Source of the DNA: Cyrtodaria siliqua
Taxonomy: Eukaryota; Mollusca; Bivalvia; Adapedonta; Hiatellidae
Assembly: GCA_037043455.1 (NCBI GenBank)
Contig: JAWPHD010001217.1
Location: forward strand, 248,001 to 312,000
Direction of reading: 5' to 3'
DNA: 64,000 nucleotides
Part shown: positions 11,283-22,305 of the stretch, one piece after another
Position numbering within the stretch: the stretch's first letter is position 1
How the letters are laid out: each line of letters opens with the position of its first letter
Notes under the pieces: model-generated
What the model was told of the DNA's origin: nothing
Database searches by the model: none
Seen by the model: the letters and a program-made list of their open reading frames with translations, nothing else
Made by a program: the position numbers and the translations under genes

Positions 11283-11437
11283 ACCCTATGATGACTTCTA
11301 CTCACAGGCATTTATTAGGATTTATAGTATAGAAGGCTAGAGAGAATATAGTTATAGTATATGTATATAGTAAAGGGCCTTCTTCTGCTCTCTATCTCTA
11401 TCCTTCTATACTATATATCGTAATGAATGCATGTGCT
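11283..11437. other. Small inverted repeat around tatagtat
   Basis: The sequence tttatagtatagaaggctagagagaatat ... atattctctatctctatccttctatactatata contains inverted arms (atagtatagaaggctagagag / ctctctatctctatccttctatactat, imperfect). It can fold into a hairpin with about 20-bp imperfect arms. No known function. Confidence 0.5.
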
Positions 11438-11640
11438 TCTACCTAAATAGGGCAAGGGATGGTAACGCCTAATTTTTGACTTTAATATTGTCTTATCGTC
11501 ATCATTCTTTTTTTGTCCTGGCTTCTGACAAGTATTTGCTTTGTGGCCTTCTGGGAATTTCTATTCATATATACATGATCATTTTGTGTTTTACTTATAT
11601 TGCCTACTAATTGCTATTAATACTTCCTAGTTTGTAAGGG
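11438..11640 (+). repeat. Unexpanded copy of the repeat that carries the 44-bp array
   Basis: Starts tctacctaaatagggcaagggatggtaacg, matching the first bases of the window (tctacctaaatcctgaaaaa then ggatggttaccgtaacg). It has a single unit-like stretch (aacgcctaatttttgactttaatattgtctt) and then the tail also found at 2440-2580. So the same dispersed repeat is present here with one unit and at 1-2580 with about 55. Confidence 0.7.
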
Positions 11641-11860
11641 GATAGCCTGGCTGGTCGAATTTTATTGGAATGAAAATAGGGTAAGAGTGAGGTATGGTGC
11701 ACTCTAGAACCTGGTTTAACCCCAGCAGCCTTTATGTCACTGACCATTCCAAGGAGGTACCCATATTGTCACTGACCATTCCAAGTAGGTACCCATATTT
11801 CAACCGTTTGAGTTTGCCATTTAGCATACTTTTCTCTTTTCTATCCTTGTGATTGGTGTT
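11641..11860 (-). repeat. Dispersed repeat D1, minus-strand partial copy
   Basis: The reverse complement reads ggaatggtcagtgacata, ggttaaaccaggttctagag, gtgcaccatacctcactctt, attccaataaaa, the same order as in the D1 copies at 19135-19515 and 35320-35705. A 36-bp piece (gtcactgaccattccaag + ggtacccatatt) is duplicated in tandem at 11734-11805. Confidence 0.75.
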
Positions 11861-12180
11861 TGTTTCAAATACGTGTTTTTGGTTGACTGAATGGGTTCTG
11901 TGAATGTTATATTTCCTTCTCGACTTTTATACCATAATTTGTTTCTGACTCGAAATAGGATATGGATCACATTTAGTGATACTTATAGTTTTAAACTGTA
12001 AACATGACACTATTTAATATATTGCGTCACATGGATCAAGGCGATACAAACCGTAGGAAAATATTCAAGTTCATGATGTGTTTGAGAAACGTTGACAAAC
12101 TTCTTAACAAGAAGTTGTCTGTTCAATCAATCACAACCTAGAATTGAAACTCAAGGTCACGGAAACACCGGTATTGGTTG
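11861..12180. other. No feature recognised
   Basis: AT-rich interior of the 5-kb element without recognisable content. Confidence 0.5.
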
Positions 12181-13145
12181 GACAGTTAATGATCATATGT
12201 AACAAAAGTGCAAATTTCATATAAATCATTTAGATACTATTCAAGATGTTTTGGAGAAACTCTGTCAGACGTCATACCCAAATACTGACTCGCTCAATCG
12301 CCTTCCAACGAAACTAGTCAATAAAAACCCCGTTATTTTTCTGATAAATACAATCATACCACTGTGACAAAATAGTGAACCAATTTGGAAATTTACAATT
12401 TGATAAGACAGTAATTGCAGTAACTACTATTCTATTTGCAAGGTAAATTAAAGGTCCATAACTGTATTAAGAAATCTAAAAGCTACCATAGAACGGATTC
12501 TAAATATCTGCCAGTATGTTAATGTTATTAAGACTTCGCACTAAACGATATGGTTTAAACCCTACACAATTAAAGATAGTTGTTGCAATAATCATATTTT
12601 CTAAGTAGATTAAGGGCCATACCTCTAGTCCAAAATGGCAAAACAATTTGATGTATCATAAATATTAACATATACTTGTTTCCTATTTGTATATAAAATT
12701 TCTACCCAAAATGTTGTTTAATTTTCAACAAAACTTGATTAATTAACATAAACTCAACACAAAAATGTCTTTTCGTAGGTAATCAGGGACCATAACTCTA
12801 TTTAGAAAAGGCAAAGGTACACATTGATCGTAAGGAAGTGATGTCTGTTTGATATAAGGCTTCACAGCAATTTTAGTTAAAATCCAAAATAAGATAAAGA
12901 AGTTTGCACCTAAGCTTTACCCAAAATGTGCATTTTTGTTAAGTAGCTCAGGGGTCATAACTCTATTCTGAAAAGGAGAAAATCGGCCTTGCTCGTAAGA
13001 AAGTGTCATCTTAACGAAATAACACTTCACAGTAAAGTTGGTTTTAACCGAAATCAATTTACAGAAGTTATTAACAACGTGCATAAAAGCTTTAGCCAAA
13101 AGGTGGATGCCCGTCCCTCCCTCCACCCATCTGCCCGCCATCTTC
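12181..13145 (+). repeat. Tandem 'aagggccataactct' repeat, about five decayed units
   Basis: Units of roughly 160-180 bp share gtaaattaaaggtccataac (12440), gtagattaagggccatacct (12605), gtaatcagggaccataactc (12778) and gtagctcaggggtcataact (12942), and end in purine-pyrimidine rich text before a tcccgccatc-type terminus near 13140. Arrays of this kind are abundant in bivalve genomes. The open frame on the minus strand at 12917-13147 is a by-product. Confidence 0.75.
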
Positions 13146-13492
13146 AATCTTTAAACCGCTTTTGATTTAAAAAAAATAATTGAAAATTGCATTCGGCATA
13201 AACAGAATATAATCAGGCGTGCCTATGTCTTATGTATGTACAAAACAAAATCATATCGCTAAAATATAAACTTGTACACATTTTTCTTTGAATATCAATA
13301 TTTTCTTATCACTTATGGGCTTCCGTAGAAAATGCGTTAGTGTTACGAAATGCTAAGAATACCATTAATCCATACAGTGGTTTCGTATAGAGTACAGTTT
13401 CTGCTATTGATATGCAAAATATCACGATTTTATCTTTCCGGGTAAACCAAAAGTGTTTCTTTGCACGATACGAGAAGTTGGGTCCCTGCCTA

Positions 13493-13655
13493 TAACAACA
13501 TACATACTACTTTAACCTCAGGTTACATTTAAAAATGAAATAAAAACTAATCTTGGGAAAAACACATGCAAACTAGAAACTTTGGATTTTTTCATGGAAC
13601 TATTTTAGCACCCTACAGCCCGGCAGTACTTCCTGACTGGTCTGACACCTAAATG
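13493..13655. repeat. Right half of the repeat split by the 5-kb insertion
   Basis: From taacaacatacatactactt through ggaactattttagcacccta and cccggcagtac, this matches 14903-15045 base by base with few differences. It is the continuation of 7940-8446 beyond the inserted element. Confidence 0.9.
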
Positions 13656-14579
13656 AGTCGCGACATTTGTCAAAAATATTTATCGAATACATCTAACTGA
13701 CCAATAAGGTTGACCGAATGGAAAATCAGATGCTTTTGCAAGGACCTATTATCTTTTCAGTTCAATTCCTGCAGGCAAAGAACTATTCGGCTAATAGAAA
13801 ACAAGGATTTTAAGAAGCGTTATAAAAAAAGCCAGAAAAAAAAGATAAAATTGAAGTAATAATTCAACAACTAAGCCTACCCCATATGTCTGTAGCAGTT
13901 TCAAAGCCAATAATACATCCAAGTCTCGGGCAACAGCAAGACAAACTGAAGCACACACCAGAAGAGTATATATTTCAGTGGATTATACCATTATCTCTAA
14001 CAAAATACCAAATTAATGTGTTAAATTACAACTGTAGGCCATTGCATAGTGATTTCATCTGAATTAATGAAGAAAAATTGGTGGGATTTACACAGTGTGT
14101 AGCAAAAAAATAAAATAAATGCTGAATTCCACAAATTTCTGTATATTTCAGTTTCAGATTGCAAAACCCATCATCGCATACAAAATTTATAGGTTCTCAG
14201 GCTTTCGATACAAAGTAAGACTCCTCCTGGAGTCGCGTCATTTCAAAATGTCCGTACCGATGCATTTTCAGGTTTTAGCCTCATACGGTACCTTAAAACA
14301 ATAAAATTGCCATTTATTGTAGGAAATGTGACATATCTATAACCTATTGCCATTAACCCACTTAAAGACACTTTAGAGCCTATATAAAGTGCTTTAGGGC
14401 AACTCCAAATCACTAGGAACCCCAATTTTCACCCTAAAACACACACATTTTATTTCAATTGCAAAAAAGTATGTTCTGTTGTAAAATTCAAAAAATTAAC
14501 ATCAGCTTTTTTTCTCTCTCAGCTGCAAGCTTTCACAAGAAAAATCAACTGGATTTGACCATTAATAATAAAATGCATT
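13656..14579. other. No feature recognised
   Basis: AT-rich sequence with two small overlapping open frames (14119-14304 plus, 14243-14425 minus) that carry no recognisable motif. No repeats of note. Confidence 0.5.
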
Positions 14580-15056
14580 CTGTCCATCTAGGTGTCAGAC
14601 CGGTGATTATTAGCCCATTGAACAAAATGCAATATAGGCTATATTTGGAGATCAGTCACAAGTTCCACAACATTCGTTCGCTTAAATACACCTTTATTTT
14701 GTAAATAAAATTCATTTGGCTAGCAAACGGTCCCATATCTGGAATAAAATACCAATTCAGTTTTTCAACATTTCGAGTCATTCATTCACACTATGTGTGT
14801 TTTGAAATAAACATCCGTCAAAACCCTATCTCTAACTAACCTCTGTGCTCATACTCTCCAAAGAAATAATTCTGACAAACACAGTAAAATACTTACTATT
14901 CATGACAACAGACATACTACTTTAACCTCAGGTTAGATTTAACAATGAAATAAAGACTAATCTTGGGAAAAACACATGCAAACTAGAAACTTTGGATTTT
15001 TTCATGGAACTATTTTAGCACCCTACGACCCGGCAGTATTTTCTGAACCGGTCTTG
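14580..15056. repeat. Uninterrupted paralogue of the split repeat
   Basis: Contains in one piece the sequence found at 8130-8446 and 13493-13655. The junction attcatgacaacagacatac at 14897-14916 is the empty site for the 5-kb element. Divergence is roughly one base in ten, so the two copies separated well before or around the insertion. Confidence 0.9.
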
Positions 15057-15059
15057 ACA

Positions 15060-16680
15060 TTATAATACGAAAACGTAATTGAGCATCTGCATATCCTCAA
15101 CTAAGAATAAACCACACATGAAATTGAAATCTCAAAGGGTATAGAAGAGAGTTCGTGTCACAATGTGGAAAACTCCGTCATGGTAAAATTACAGTAAATT
15201 CCACCCAGCTGTACCCCTGTAGAGGGACCCCCTTTATGTAGGAGGGTCAAACGCCCGTTTTTATATATGTTGTGCCTTGACTCCCTAAAAAAACCATACC
15301 AAAATTAGAATCAAATGCTTTCACATATTGGACAAGATATGATTTTTTTTTACCGGATTACCCACTAGGGGGCCCCAGTGGATGGAGCCAAAATATTAAA
15401 TAATATTGCGCACCTGCACATCCTTAACTAAGAAACACACCATACATAAACTTGATATATCAAAATGGTACAGAAGAAAATGAGCTTCACAAAGCGGAAA
15501 CTATGTGTAGAAATTTACTATAAAGTTCCCCCAAGTTGTACCCCTGTAGAGGGAAGTCAAAACCTGTTTTTATATATATGCTGTGCCTCGAGTCAGTAAA
15601 ATGATCATATCAAATTTGAATCATAACCATTCACATTTGGACAAGATATGCATTTTTTGTAACGTTTGACCCGATAACCCGCTAGAGGGGCCAAGTGTGT
15701 GTGAGTCAAATCCGAAATATTTATTGCACATCTACACATCCTAACTAAGAAAATCACCATACGTGAACGTGAAATCTCAAAGGAATATAGAAGGAGATAT
15801 TGTCATAAGGCCGAAACTCTATAATAGTAAATTACTGCAAGCTCCCCCAAGTTGTACCGCTGTAGAGGGGGTCCCCTTAACACGGGAGGAAAAAAACTGT
15901 TTTATAAATAATTGTGCTCCAGTCACTACCAAATTAGAATACAATTTATCCAAATTTTTGACAAGATAATTCTGCAATGTGTTGTGTGTTTTTTTACCTA
16001 ATTACCTTCTATGGGGCCCCAGTGAACGGAGTCAAAATACGAATTCGTATTGCGAATCTGCACAGCCGTTACTAGGAAATACACCAACATGAACTTGAAA
16101 TATCAAAGGGTATAGAAGGAATTAACGTCACTAGGCCGAATATCGTAATAGTAAATTACTGCAAGTTTCCCAAGTTGTACCGCTGTAGAGGGACCCCTTT
16201 AAGCACTCGGTCAAACACCCCTTTTATATATGTTATGCCTCGAGTCCATAAACGACCATACCAAACTAGAATCATAACAGTTCACATTTGGACAAGATGA
16301 TTATTTGTTTTGCGATTTTTCACCCGATTATCCCCCAAGGGGCCCCAGTTGGCAGAGCCAAAATCCGAGTCCTTATTGCGCATCTACATATCCTAAATAA
16401 AATACACCACATATGAACATGAGATCTCAAAGGGTGTAGAAAGAGTTAGCGTCACAAGGCCAAAACTATGTAATAATAAATTACCGCAAGCTCCCCAAAC
16501 TATACTTCTTTATAGGGGCCCCTATGAGCAGGAGGACAAAACCCATTTTGTATATGTTGTGCCTCGAGTCCCTAAAAAACCATACCAAATTTAAATCAAA
16601 TCCATCCACATTGGGACAAGATATGCATTTTTTTAAATGATTATCGCCAAGAGGGCACACATTTGGCGGAGGCAAAATTG
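15060..16680 (+). repeat. About 325-bp tandem repeat, five diverged units
   Basis: Units begin with gcatctgcatatcctcaact (about 15077), gcacctgcacatccttaact (15409), cacatctacacatcctaact (15724), gaatctgcacagccgttact (16054) and gcatctacatatcctaaata (16379). Each continues with atgaacttgaaatctcaaagg, gtagagggaccccttt, ttttatatatgttgtgcctcgagtc, catttggacaagatatg and aggggccccagtg. Spacing is 315-334 bp. A partial unit is at 7940-8130. The open frame at 15763-15969 lies wholly inside one unit. Confidence 0.9.
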
Positions 16681-16689
16681 GAGACTTGC

Positions 16690-16775
16690 TGCATGGGGAA
16701 AAAAATAGTCCCCATTGCGATTTGAACCCACGACCCGAGGCTCCCAATATAACGCATTGCATATTAAAGAAACCA
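16690..16775 (-). repeat. tRNA-derived SINE-like head (degenerate)
   Basis: On the minus strand, ggtcgtgggttcaaatcg resembles a pol III B box (GGTTCAAATC), preceded at the expected distance by a degenerate A-box-like stretch (tatgcaatgcgttatattgg). It sits between the 325-bp repeats and the next repeat block. The body cannot be delimited. Confidence 0.35.
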
Positions 16776-16784
16776 AGGGCCATA

Positions 16785-17290
16785 AACTATCCAAGTACTT
16801 GTCCGATTTGGTTGGTTTTCAAACTTGTTCGAGCATTTATTAATATTAACAATCAGGCGAAATGTGGTAAAGATCAAATAATAAATGAATGTGCTAGAGT
16901 GTTCACAAGGCAGAATATGGCTTTTTTAAGAAAAATAAAGACCATAAATATGGTGTACAAATCCGATATGGTTGGTTTTCGAACTTGTCCGAGCTATTAT
17001 TGATATTAACAATCTGTGCAAGTTTGATAAAGATAAAATAATAAATGAAAGTGCTAGAGTGTTCATAGGGCATACTATGGCATATTTGAGCGAATCAAAA
17101 GCCATAACTCCGGTGAAACTAATCCGATCTAGCTGGTTTTCGAATTTATCCGAGCTTTATTAATATAAAGACCCTTGGAAAGTTTGATTAAGATCAGACT
17201 AATAGTGACGGCCCTATCGTGTTCACAATGCAAACGTTACCGGACGACGACGGACGACGACATCCCATAAGAAAAACACACACACAGTTG
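16785..17290 (+). repeat. Three-unit tandem repeat ending in gacggacgacgac
   Basis: Three units of about 150 bp share ccgatttggttggttttcaaacttgtt / ccgatatggttggttttcgaacttgtc / ccgatctagctggttttcgaattta, then atattaacaatc and gtgttcacaaggca. The block ends in ggacgacgacggacgacgac and ccataagaaaaaca. The unit type is familiar from bivalve genomes. Open frames at 16686-17163 come from it. Confidence 0.8.
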
Positions 17291-17419
17291 TTTTTATCAT
17301 CCTGTCAAATAAGCTTAGTGTTTTTTCAACTTCACGGTAAACGTAACTGCATATGTATTTCTTCTCAGTTTACAAATAACGTGTGTGCCTGTCCTGAGGG
17401 AGTTTGTAGATTCTGTGAA

Positions 17420-18362
17420 GGATGCACCAGTTGTAAATACTATGGGATGCACCAGTGGTAAAAAGTGTGGGATTCACCAGTGGTAAATACTATAGGATTC
17501 ACAGTGGTAAATACTATGGGATGCACCAGTGGTAAATACTATGGGAATCACCAGTGTTAAATACTATGGGATTCACAGTGGTAAATACTATGGGATGCAC
17601 CAGCGGTAAATACTATGGGAATCACCAGTGTTAAATACTATGGGATTCACAGTGGTAAATACTATGGGATGCACCAGCGGTAAATAGTGTGGGATTCACC
17701 AGTGTTAAATACTATGGGATGCACCAGTGGTAAACACTATAGGATTCACAGTGGTAAATACTATGGTATGCACAGTGGTAAATACTATGGGAATCACCAG
17801 TGGTAAATACTATGGGATGCACCATGGTAAATACTATGGGATGTACCAGTGGTAAATACTATGGGATGCACCATTGGTAACTACTATGGGATGCACCAGT
17901 GGTAAATACTATGGGATGCACCATGGTAAATACTATGGGATGCACCAGTGGTAAATACTATGGGATGCACCATTGGTAACTACTATGGGATGCACCAGTG
18001 GTAAATACTATGGGATGCATGAGTGGTAAATACTATGGGATGCATGAGTGGTAAATACTATGGGATGCACCATTGGTAAATACTTTGGGATGCACCATTG
18101 GTAACTACTATGGGATGCACCAGTGGTAAATACTATGGGATGCATGAGTGGTTAATACTATGGGATGCATGAGTGGTAAATACTATGGGATGCACCATTG
18201 GTAAATACTATGGGATGCACCATTGGTAAATACTATGGGATGCACCAGTGGTAAATACTATGGGATGCATGAGTGGTAAATACTATGGGATGCACCATTG
18301 GTAAAAACTATGGGATGCACCAGTGGTAAATACTATGGGATGCACCAGTGGTTAATACTGTG
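17420..18362. repeat. 25-bp minisatellite, about 37 copies
   Basis: Consensus ggtaaatactatgggatgcaccagt. Variants at the end of the unit alternate in blocks (ccagt, ccatt, tgagt, ttcacagt), showing local block duplications, for instance the run of ggatgcatgagt units at 18015-18180. Confidence 0.97.
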
Positions 18363-18506
18363 CCTAAATATGATTTTTTGTATAAAACATCAATATATAA
18401 ACCGTCAAAATAAAGTTCAAGACATTTAGTAAACAGCCACCTTTTCTGAAAACAATAAAATTTGTTTTTGTTTCTTTATTATCCAAACAGTGTTAAGATA
18501 AACAAA
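18363..18506. other. No feature recognised
   Basis: Short AT-rich spacer between minisatellite and MITE. Confidence 0.5.
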
Positions 18507-18508
18507 TA

Positions 18509-18767
18509 CACTACTCAACTTTTATAGTCGGTCACTTTTCAAAGAATTATATAATTTTTAATAATTCATATTTTCATTTGAAATTTTAACTGGCGTCGTT
18601 TAACAAATATCGCTAGCGATTTATAAAACGTAATCTGCCTTGATTGCAATAAAAGCTAGGTGATCAACTTAATAAAATATTGGTATGTGTTTTGGTGATT
18701 ACCAGTTTTTAGTATTCGTGTTATTTTCAAAAAAAAATGAGAGACCGATTATAAAAGTTGAGTAGTG
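18509..18767. mobile_element. TA-flanked MITE, Tc1/mariner-like (259 bp)
   Basis: The left end CACTACTCAACTTTTATAGT and the right end (reverse complement CACTACTCAACTTTTATAAT) match over 28 bp with one difference, extending into CGGTC. TA dinucleotides flank both ends (18507-18508, 18768-18769). No open frame inside. Size, TIRs and TA duplication are typical of a mariner-type MITE. Confidence 0.88.
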
Positions 18768-18769
18768 TA

Positions 18770-19134
18770 TTATTGAGCGTGTTAAACCTTCTTCGGGACA
18801 CAAAAACAATTTTCGTATATTCATGATATTTGTATGAACCAAATTTGACATTTTTAACTCCCTCATTCTCTTAGCTTTTCTATGCAAAATGAGTTATATA
18901 TACTTATTGTTGACTTATATTGTCAGGAATAATATATGCATGACTGGTGGTAGAATAACAAAACAAAATTGAAAACACAAATTTGTATTACATTTGATTT
19001 ATATAAGTATATGTCAACAAATTTAAAGTCAAAATGATACTGGATTAATCAAATTCAAATTTCAGGATGTTACATGTGTAAAACAGCAATGTATACATCA
19101 TATAATACAATATAGATATAAAACTCGAACAGAA
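18770..19134. other. No feature recognised
   Basis: AT-rich spacer. Small minus-strand frame at 18699-18887 runs across the MITE end and is not a gene. Confidence 0.5.
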
Positions 19135-19515
19135 AAAGCAGCATTCAATGACGACAGTAAACCACAAACACACACACAAACAAAGAACAAATGTAAAGTT
19201 GAATAAAAGGCCAAATAAGACATCCTAAACACAAAGGGGTTGACAATAGGGCTACCGCCTTGGATTGGTCAGTGGCAAAAAAGGCCGCAGGGGGTTTAAA
19301 CCAGGATCTAGGGTGCACCAAACCTCAGACTTAACCTACTGTCATCCCAATAAAACGGGACAGTGTAAATAAAGAAATCCCCGCCATGAACTAGTCTCTG
19401 ACCAACAGGGCAGCATTAAAACACATAGATGCTCGTGTATATATAAATACAAAAACAATAGCATAGAAAGCCACAATGAAGGTACTCAATGACTTGGCAG
19501 AAGCCAGAGCAACAA
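19135..19515 (+). repeat. Dispersed repeat D1, long copy
   Basis: Order of landmarks: cgaacagaaaaagcagcatt, gacgacagtaaaccacaaac, ggggttgacaatagggctac, ggtcagtggcaaaaaaggcc, gggtttaaaccaggatctag, tcccaataaaacgggacagt, gcatagaaagccacaatgaa and acttggcagaagccagagca. At least seven further full or partial copies occur in the window (11641-11860 minus, 34040-34090, 35320-35705, 38725-38815, 43355-43500, 55860-55915, 57150-57350 minus). No TIRs or coding potential seen; 5' and 3' truncation points vary. Confidence 0.85.
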
Positions 19516-19524
19516 GAGAACAAA

Positions 19525-19695
19525 CCATTGAGGGCACGCGAGACAAGATTGCAGAGAAACATCAAACGTCACCGTCCTTTTGGACTTATGTAGACGTCAT
19601 CATAGGGTCCACAGCCTCTCCGGTCATCGCACAATTAAAGAAGAAAGCATAGTGGCGAACTGTAAATCGGTTCAAGCATGCTGTGCAAACAAAGA
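19525..19695 (+). repeat. Dispersed repeat D2, copy 2
   Basis: Matches 10060-10250. Here it directly follows a D1 copy (19135-19515), which may mean D1 and D2 are parts of one longer family. Confidence 0.7.
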
Positions 19696-20163
19696 AGTGT
19701 AGTGTATACTTGGAACGGTCAGTGCTTCAATTTAAATAGAAATCATTATGACAAACAAAAGTTGTAATACGGCAAGAGAAAATGTAAGGAAGGAAGCAGA
19801 ATGGGAAAGTTTACTAATAGTCTACAGTTTAATAAAAAGAGGTGTTACTTGAATATATGACAACTTTTTCAAGATCGCTGTCTGTCCCTTAAAGGATAAA
19901 TAACTTAATTTATGTTCAGACCAAAATCTTAAATTTTCTTAAGCTATTTTGTTTTTTAATATAATTGTAACAGTAATCACCCAATGCGTTTGACGATTCG
20001 TAAAGGTATAATCATAATATAAAAACACTCATTTATTTTTTGGCAGACAGCCTTTGTAAGGTCATGGAAAAAAATAAAATTAAACAATTAATGGCGGTTG
20101 ATATTAGCAGTGTTGTTTAAACTGAATTTGAGCGATTATAATACAATAATAATACATATTTAC

Positions 20164-20440
20164 CCTGATTGACGTGCGTCTGTGGTCTTGCTAACACGAG
20201 TAGTTGTTCACTCAAGGCTGCTGTCAGTTTCTGTTCTGCCTGTAATCCGATTTTTAAGTCTTCCACCTCGAAGTGCAAGGAAGAAATTTCTCGCTCGAAT
20301 GAAGCACATTTCTCGAACGTTTGTCGCATGAAGTTTATTTTTCTATTCAAACTCTGATACTCCAAGCTTGTTTGACAAAATGTATAACTAAATGTGCACA
20401 ACAAACCAATAGAAAGGACTGCCGCAGAATATCGTGCCAT
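20164..20440 (-). CDS. First exon of a secreted coiled-coil protein (possibly C1q-domain family)
   Basis: From the ATG at 20440 the exon encodes 92 codons plus one base: a hydrophobic signal peptide (MARYSAAVLSIGLLCTFSYT, then FC), followed by a helical, heptad-like region of about 60 residues rich in Leu, Glu and Gln (for example KINFMRQTFEK, EREISSLHFEVEDLKIGLQA), then LARPQT. It ends at a donor site, CAGG|GTAAAT, in phase 1. A GTG nine bases upstream is in frame but the ATG is the natural start. Signal peptide plus short coiled coil plus phase-1 donor is the layout of the first exon of many bivalve C1q-domain proteins, whose globular domain follows in the next exon. I see no C1q exon in the downstream 20 kb, so the family call is inference; it could also be an orphan or dead exon. 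Confidence 0.6.
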
Positions 20441-20811
20441 TTTATTCACTGGTTTATTGCACTGTTACACTCAACTCTCTGATTTATGTATATGTATGAT
20501 TACAAATACAACACTTGTGTAACCTAGAACATGACTGTTTTTTTTCGTCACAGCTTCACATACTTAGATTGTTTAAGTGTTTCTGCAGCTGCACAGGAAA
20601 ACAATTAAGGGCGTATCAAGAAAACCACTTACAAGGCTATCTTAATAAATTGCGCACTTGACACAGGCTTGTTACAAAGTGTCTGCTTTTGTATCGTATA
20701 TTACATAGTGTCTTATAATAAAGAGCAAATACATGTTAGTAGATCCGACTTTAAAACAGAAAAGGATTGCAATCTGTTTAACATGTTTAATATGCAAAGA
20801 GGACATTGTTT

Positions 20812-20970
20812 GTTTGTTTGAATAGTGTTTAACGTCAAGAGCTATATATGACGGTCGATGTTTAGTGGTGGAGGTAGACCACCCACTTATTCCTGAGTAG
20901 AACCAGTACTGTATACATTCCGCTATTCGTAACAATCGGCATTTTCTCACTTACACTTCGAGCTCCCAGT
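20812..20970 (-). repeat. Dispersed SINE-like repeat D3, copy 1
   Basis: Shares gtttgtttgtttgaatagtg, gtggtggaggtagaccacccac, tagaaccagtactgtataca and tcttcctcacttac-type text with copies at 21245-21435 and 29945-30060. Strand is arbitrary: the tract gtttgtttg at one end would be a (CAAA)n tail on the minus strand. The type is widespread in molluscs. Confidence 0.7.
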
Positions 20971-21244
20971 AAAAAAGAGGTTACTGAACGTCTTCCTTAA
21001 AAATGAGACAGTGAACAAATGTTTATTCCAAAACCTTTGTTTTTATCTTTGGGTTTGGAAAATACGCACGTGATAGATTTGAGAAGATACTGCTCCTACC
21101 ATCACAAATTTACAGTCAGCGAAGAATGTTTATAAAAACGGGAAAACATGACAGTTGTAATTAAAAAACACTTTACAACTGGAATCTTTATATGAATATA
21201 AAAAGTTTTAGTTGTACCTATTTTATTCGAATAATTACATTTGA

Positions 21245-21435
21245 AAACAAACTATTTTGTTTGTTTGTTTGTATGATGTTTTGCGTCATTTTCAACAAAA
21301 GTAAGGTTATTTAAGGTCGATTTTCTGTGGTGGAGGCAGACCACCCACTTTTTCTGGATAGAACCAGTACTGTACACCTCCCGCCATCCGTAATAATCGA
21401 CACTTCCTCACTTACAAGATGAGCTCTCAGTGTGA
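21245..21435 (-). repeat. Dispersed SINE-like repeat D3, copy 2
   Basis: Contains tttgtttgtttgtatgatgt, gtggtggaggcagaccaccc and agaaccagtactgtacacct, in the same order as copy 1. The region between 20970 and 21245 has no recognised feature. A minus-strand open frame at 21311-21526 is a by-product. Confidence 0.75.
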
Positions 21436-21439
21436 TTCG

Positions 21440-22240
21440 AAACCGCAGCGATGAGAGAAAAGTTAAAGTGGAATTGAAGTGTAAATGAACGGTATCTGTA
21501 GCATTTGTTTTTATTAAAAAATACACACATTAATAAGTTAAGTGTATGGTATGTAAGTGTTACTCTGATATTCTAACGCATAACTTAACATCAAGACGGT
21601 ACTGTAAAGTTAATGGAATGCACAGGATGGCCAATTTCTTAACTCAACATTTACAATATATATATTCTGTTTAAATATCTATTTAACTTACTTCAAAATT
21701 TCGCATCCATGTGATTTGACAAATGTGTAAGTGTTGTGGTTTAAGTAGCAACCTAAATGTACATTAAATGGCTCAATTACTGGTTACATAACTGCATATC
21801 AAATGGAAGCGATTAACTAAAAAATACCAAAGCATAACGTTTAAGCGTTGATCATTTGTAGAATTAGAATAATAATTCGAATCGAACTTCATATCATGTG
21901 TATCTTTCCGGTAAACTGTCCACTTTTGGATCTAAAAATTAAAAAATGTTTATTAGAATTTTAATTGTTTAATCGTTAAATCTATATAATGTTATATAGA
22001 GTATAATATACATGTGTATTGGGTTAATCGTTGGTTTTAATAATCGTTCAGTCGTATCACGGCGGTGTCTACTTGTAGCAGTGAGCTCAATACTTAACTG
22101 TATAGTGCTGTCAAACTGGAATACCACGCCGTAGACACATGTCATCATATTCCCCAACCTGTTACAGTATACTGGTACCATATATATGATTAACGTCAAG
22201 CATGGTCGCTTATAGTACCATATTAAATTATAAAGTAGTT
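21440..22240. other. No feature recognised
   Basis: AT-rich sequence without exons, repeats or palindromes that I can support. Confidence 0.5.
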
Positions 22241-22242
22241 AA

Positions 22243-22305
22243 TAAGGCCCTGCAGGGGATTGAACATCCCGCAGGCGAGGCTGACACTCTACCACTAAGC
22301 CATAC
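22243..22305 (-). repeat. tRNA-derived SINE head
   Basis: On the minus strand the text tggcttagtggtagagtgtc is a good pol III A box, followed after about 30 bases by gatgttcaatcccc, a B-box variant. The middle (cagcctcgcctgcggg) resembles a glycine-type tRNA anticodon arm. Flanks do not form an acceptor stem, so it is a SINE head rather than a functional tRNA gene. Confidence 0.6.

Larger units (their letters stand above)
8450..13492. mobile_element. 5.04-kb TIR element, PIF/Harbinger-like by target site
   Basis: Left end taggcggggacccaagccc with an inner block tttacccggaaagata; the right end, reverse-complemented, reads taggcagggacccaactt with the same inner tttacccggaaagata. The TIRs are thus about 60 bp, conserved at both edges and gapped in between. 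TAA occurs on both flanks (8447-8449 and 13493-13495). The sequence outside the element is continuous in a paralogue at 14580-15055, whose uninterrupted site is at 14903-14905 (tga). A 3-bp TWA-type duplication is characteristic of PIF/Harbinger elements. No transposase frame is recognisable; the interior is made of older repeats and RT relics, so it is non-autonomous or badly decayed. Confidence 0.8.

Noticed and set aside
22243..22305. Possible functional tRNA gene on the minus strand
   Set aside because: A and B boxes are present but the acceptor and D stems do not pair; it is better explained as a SINE head.
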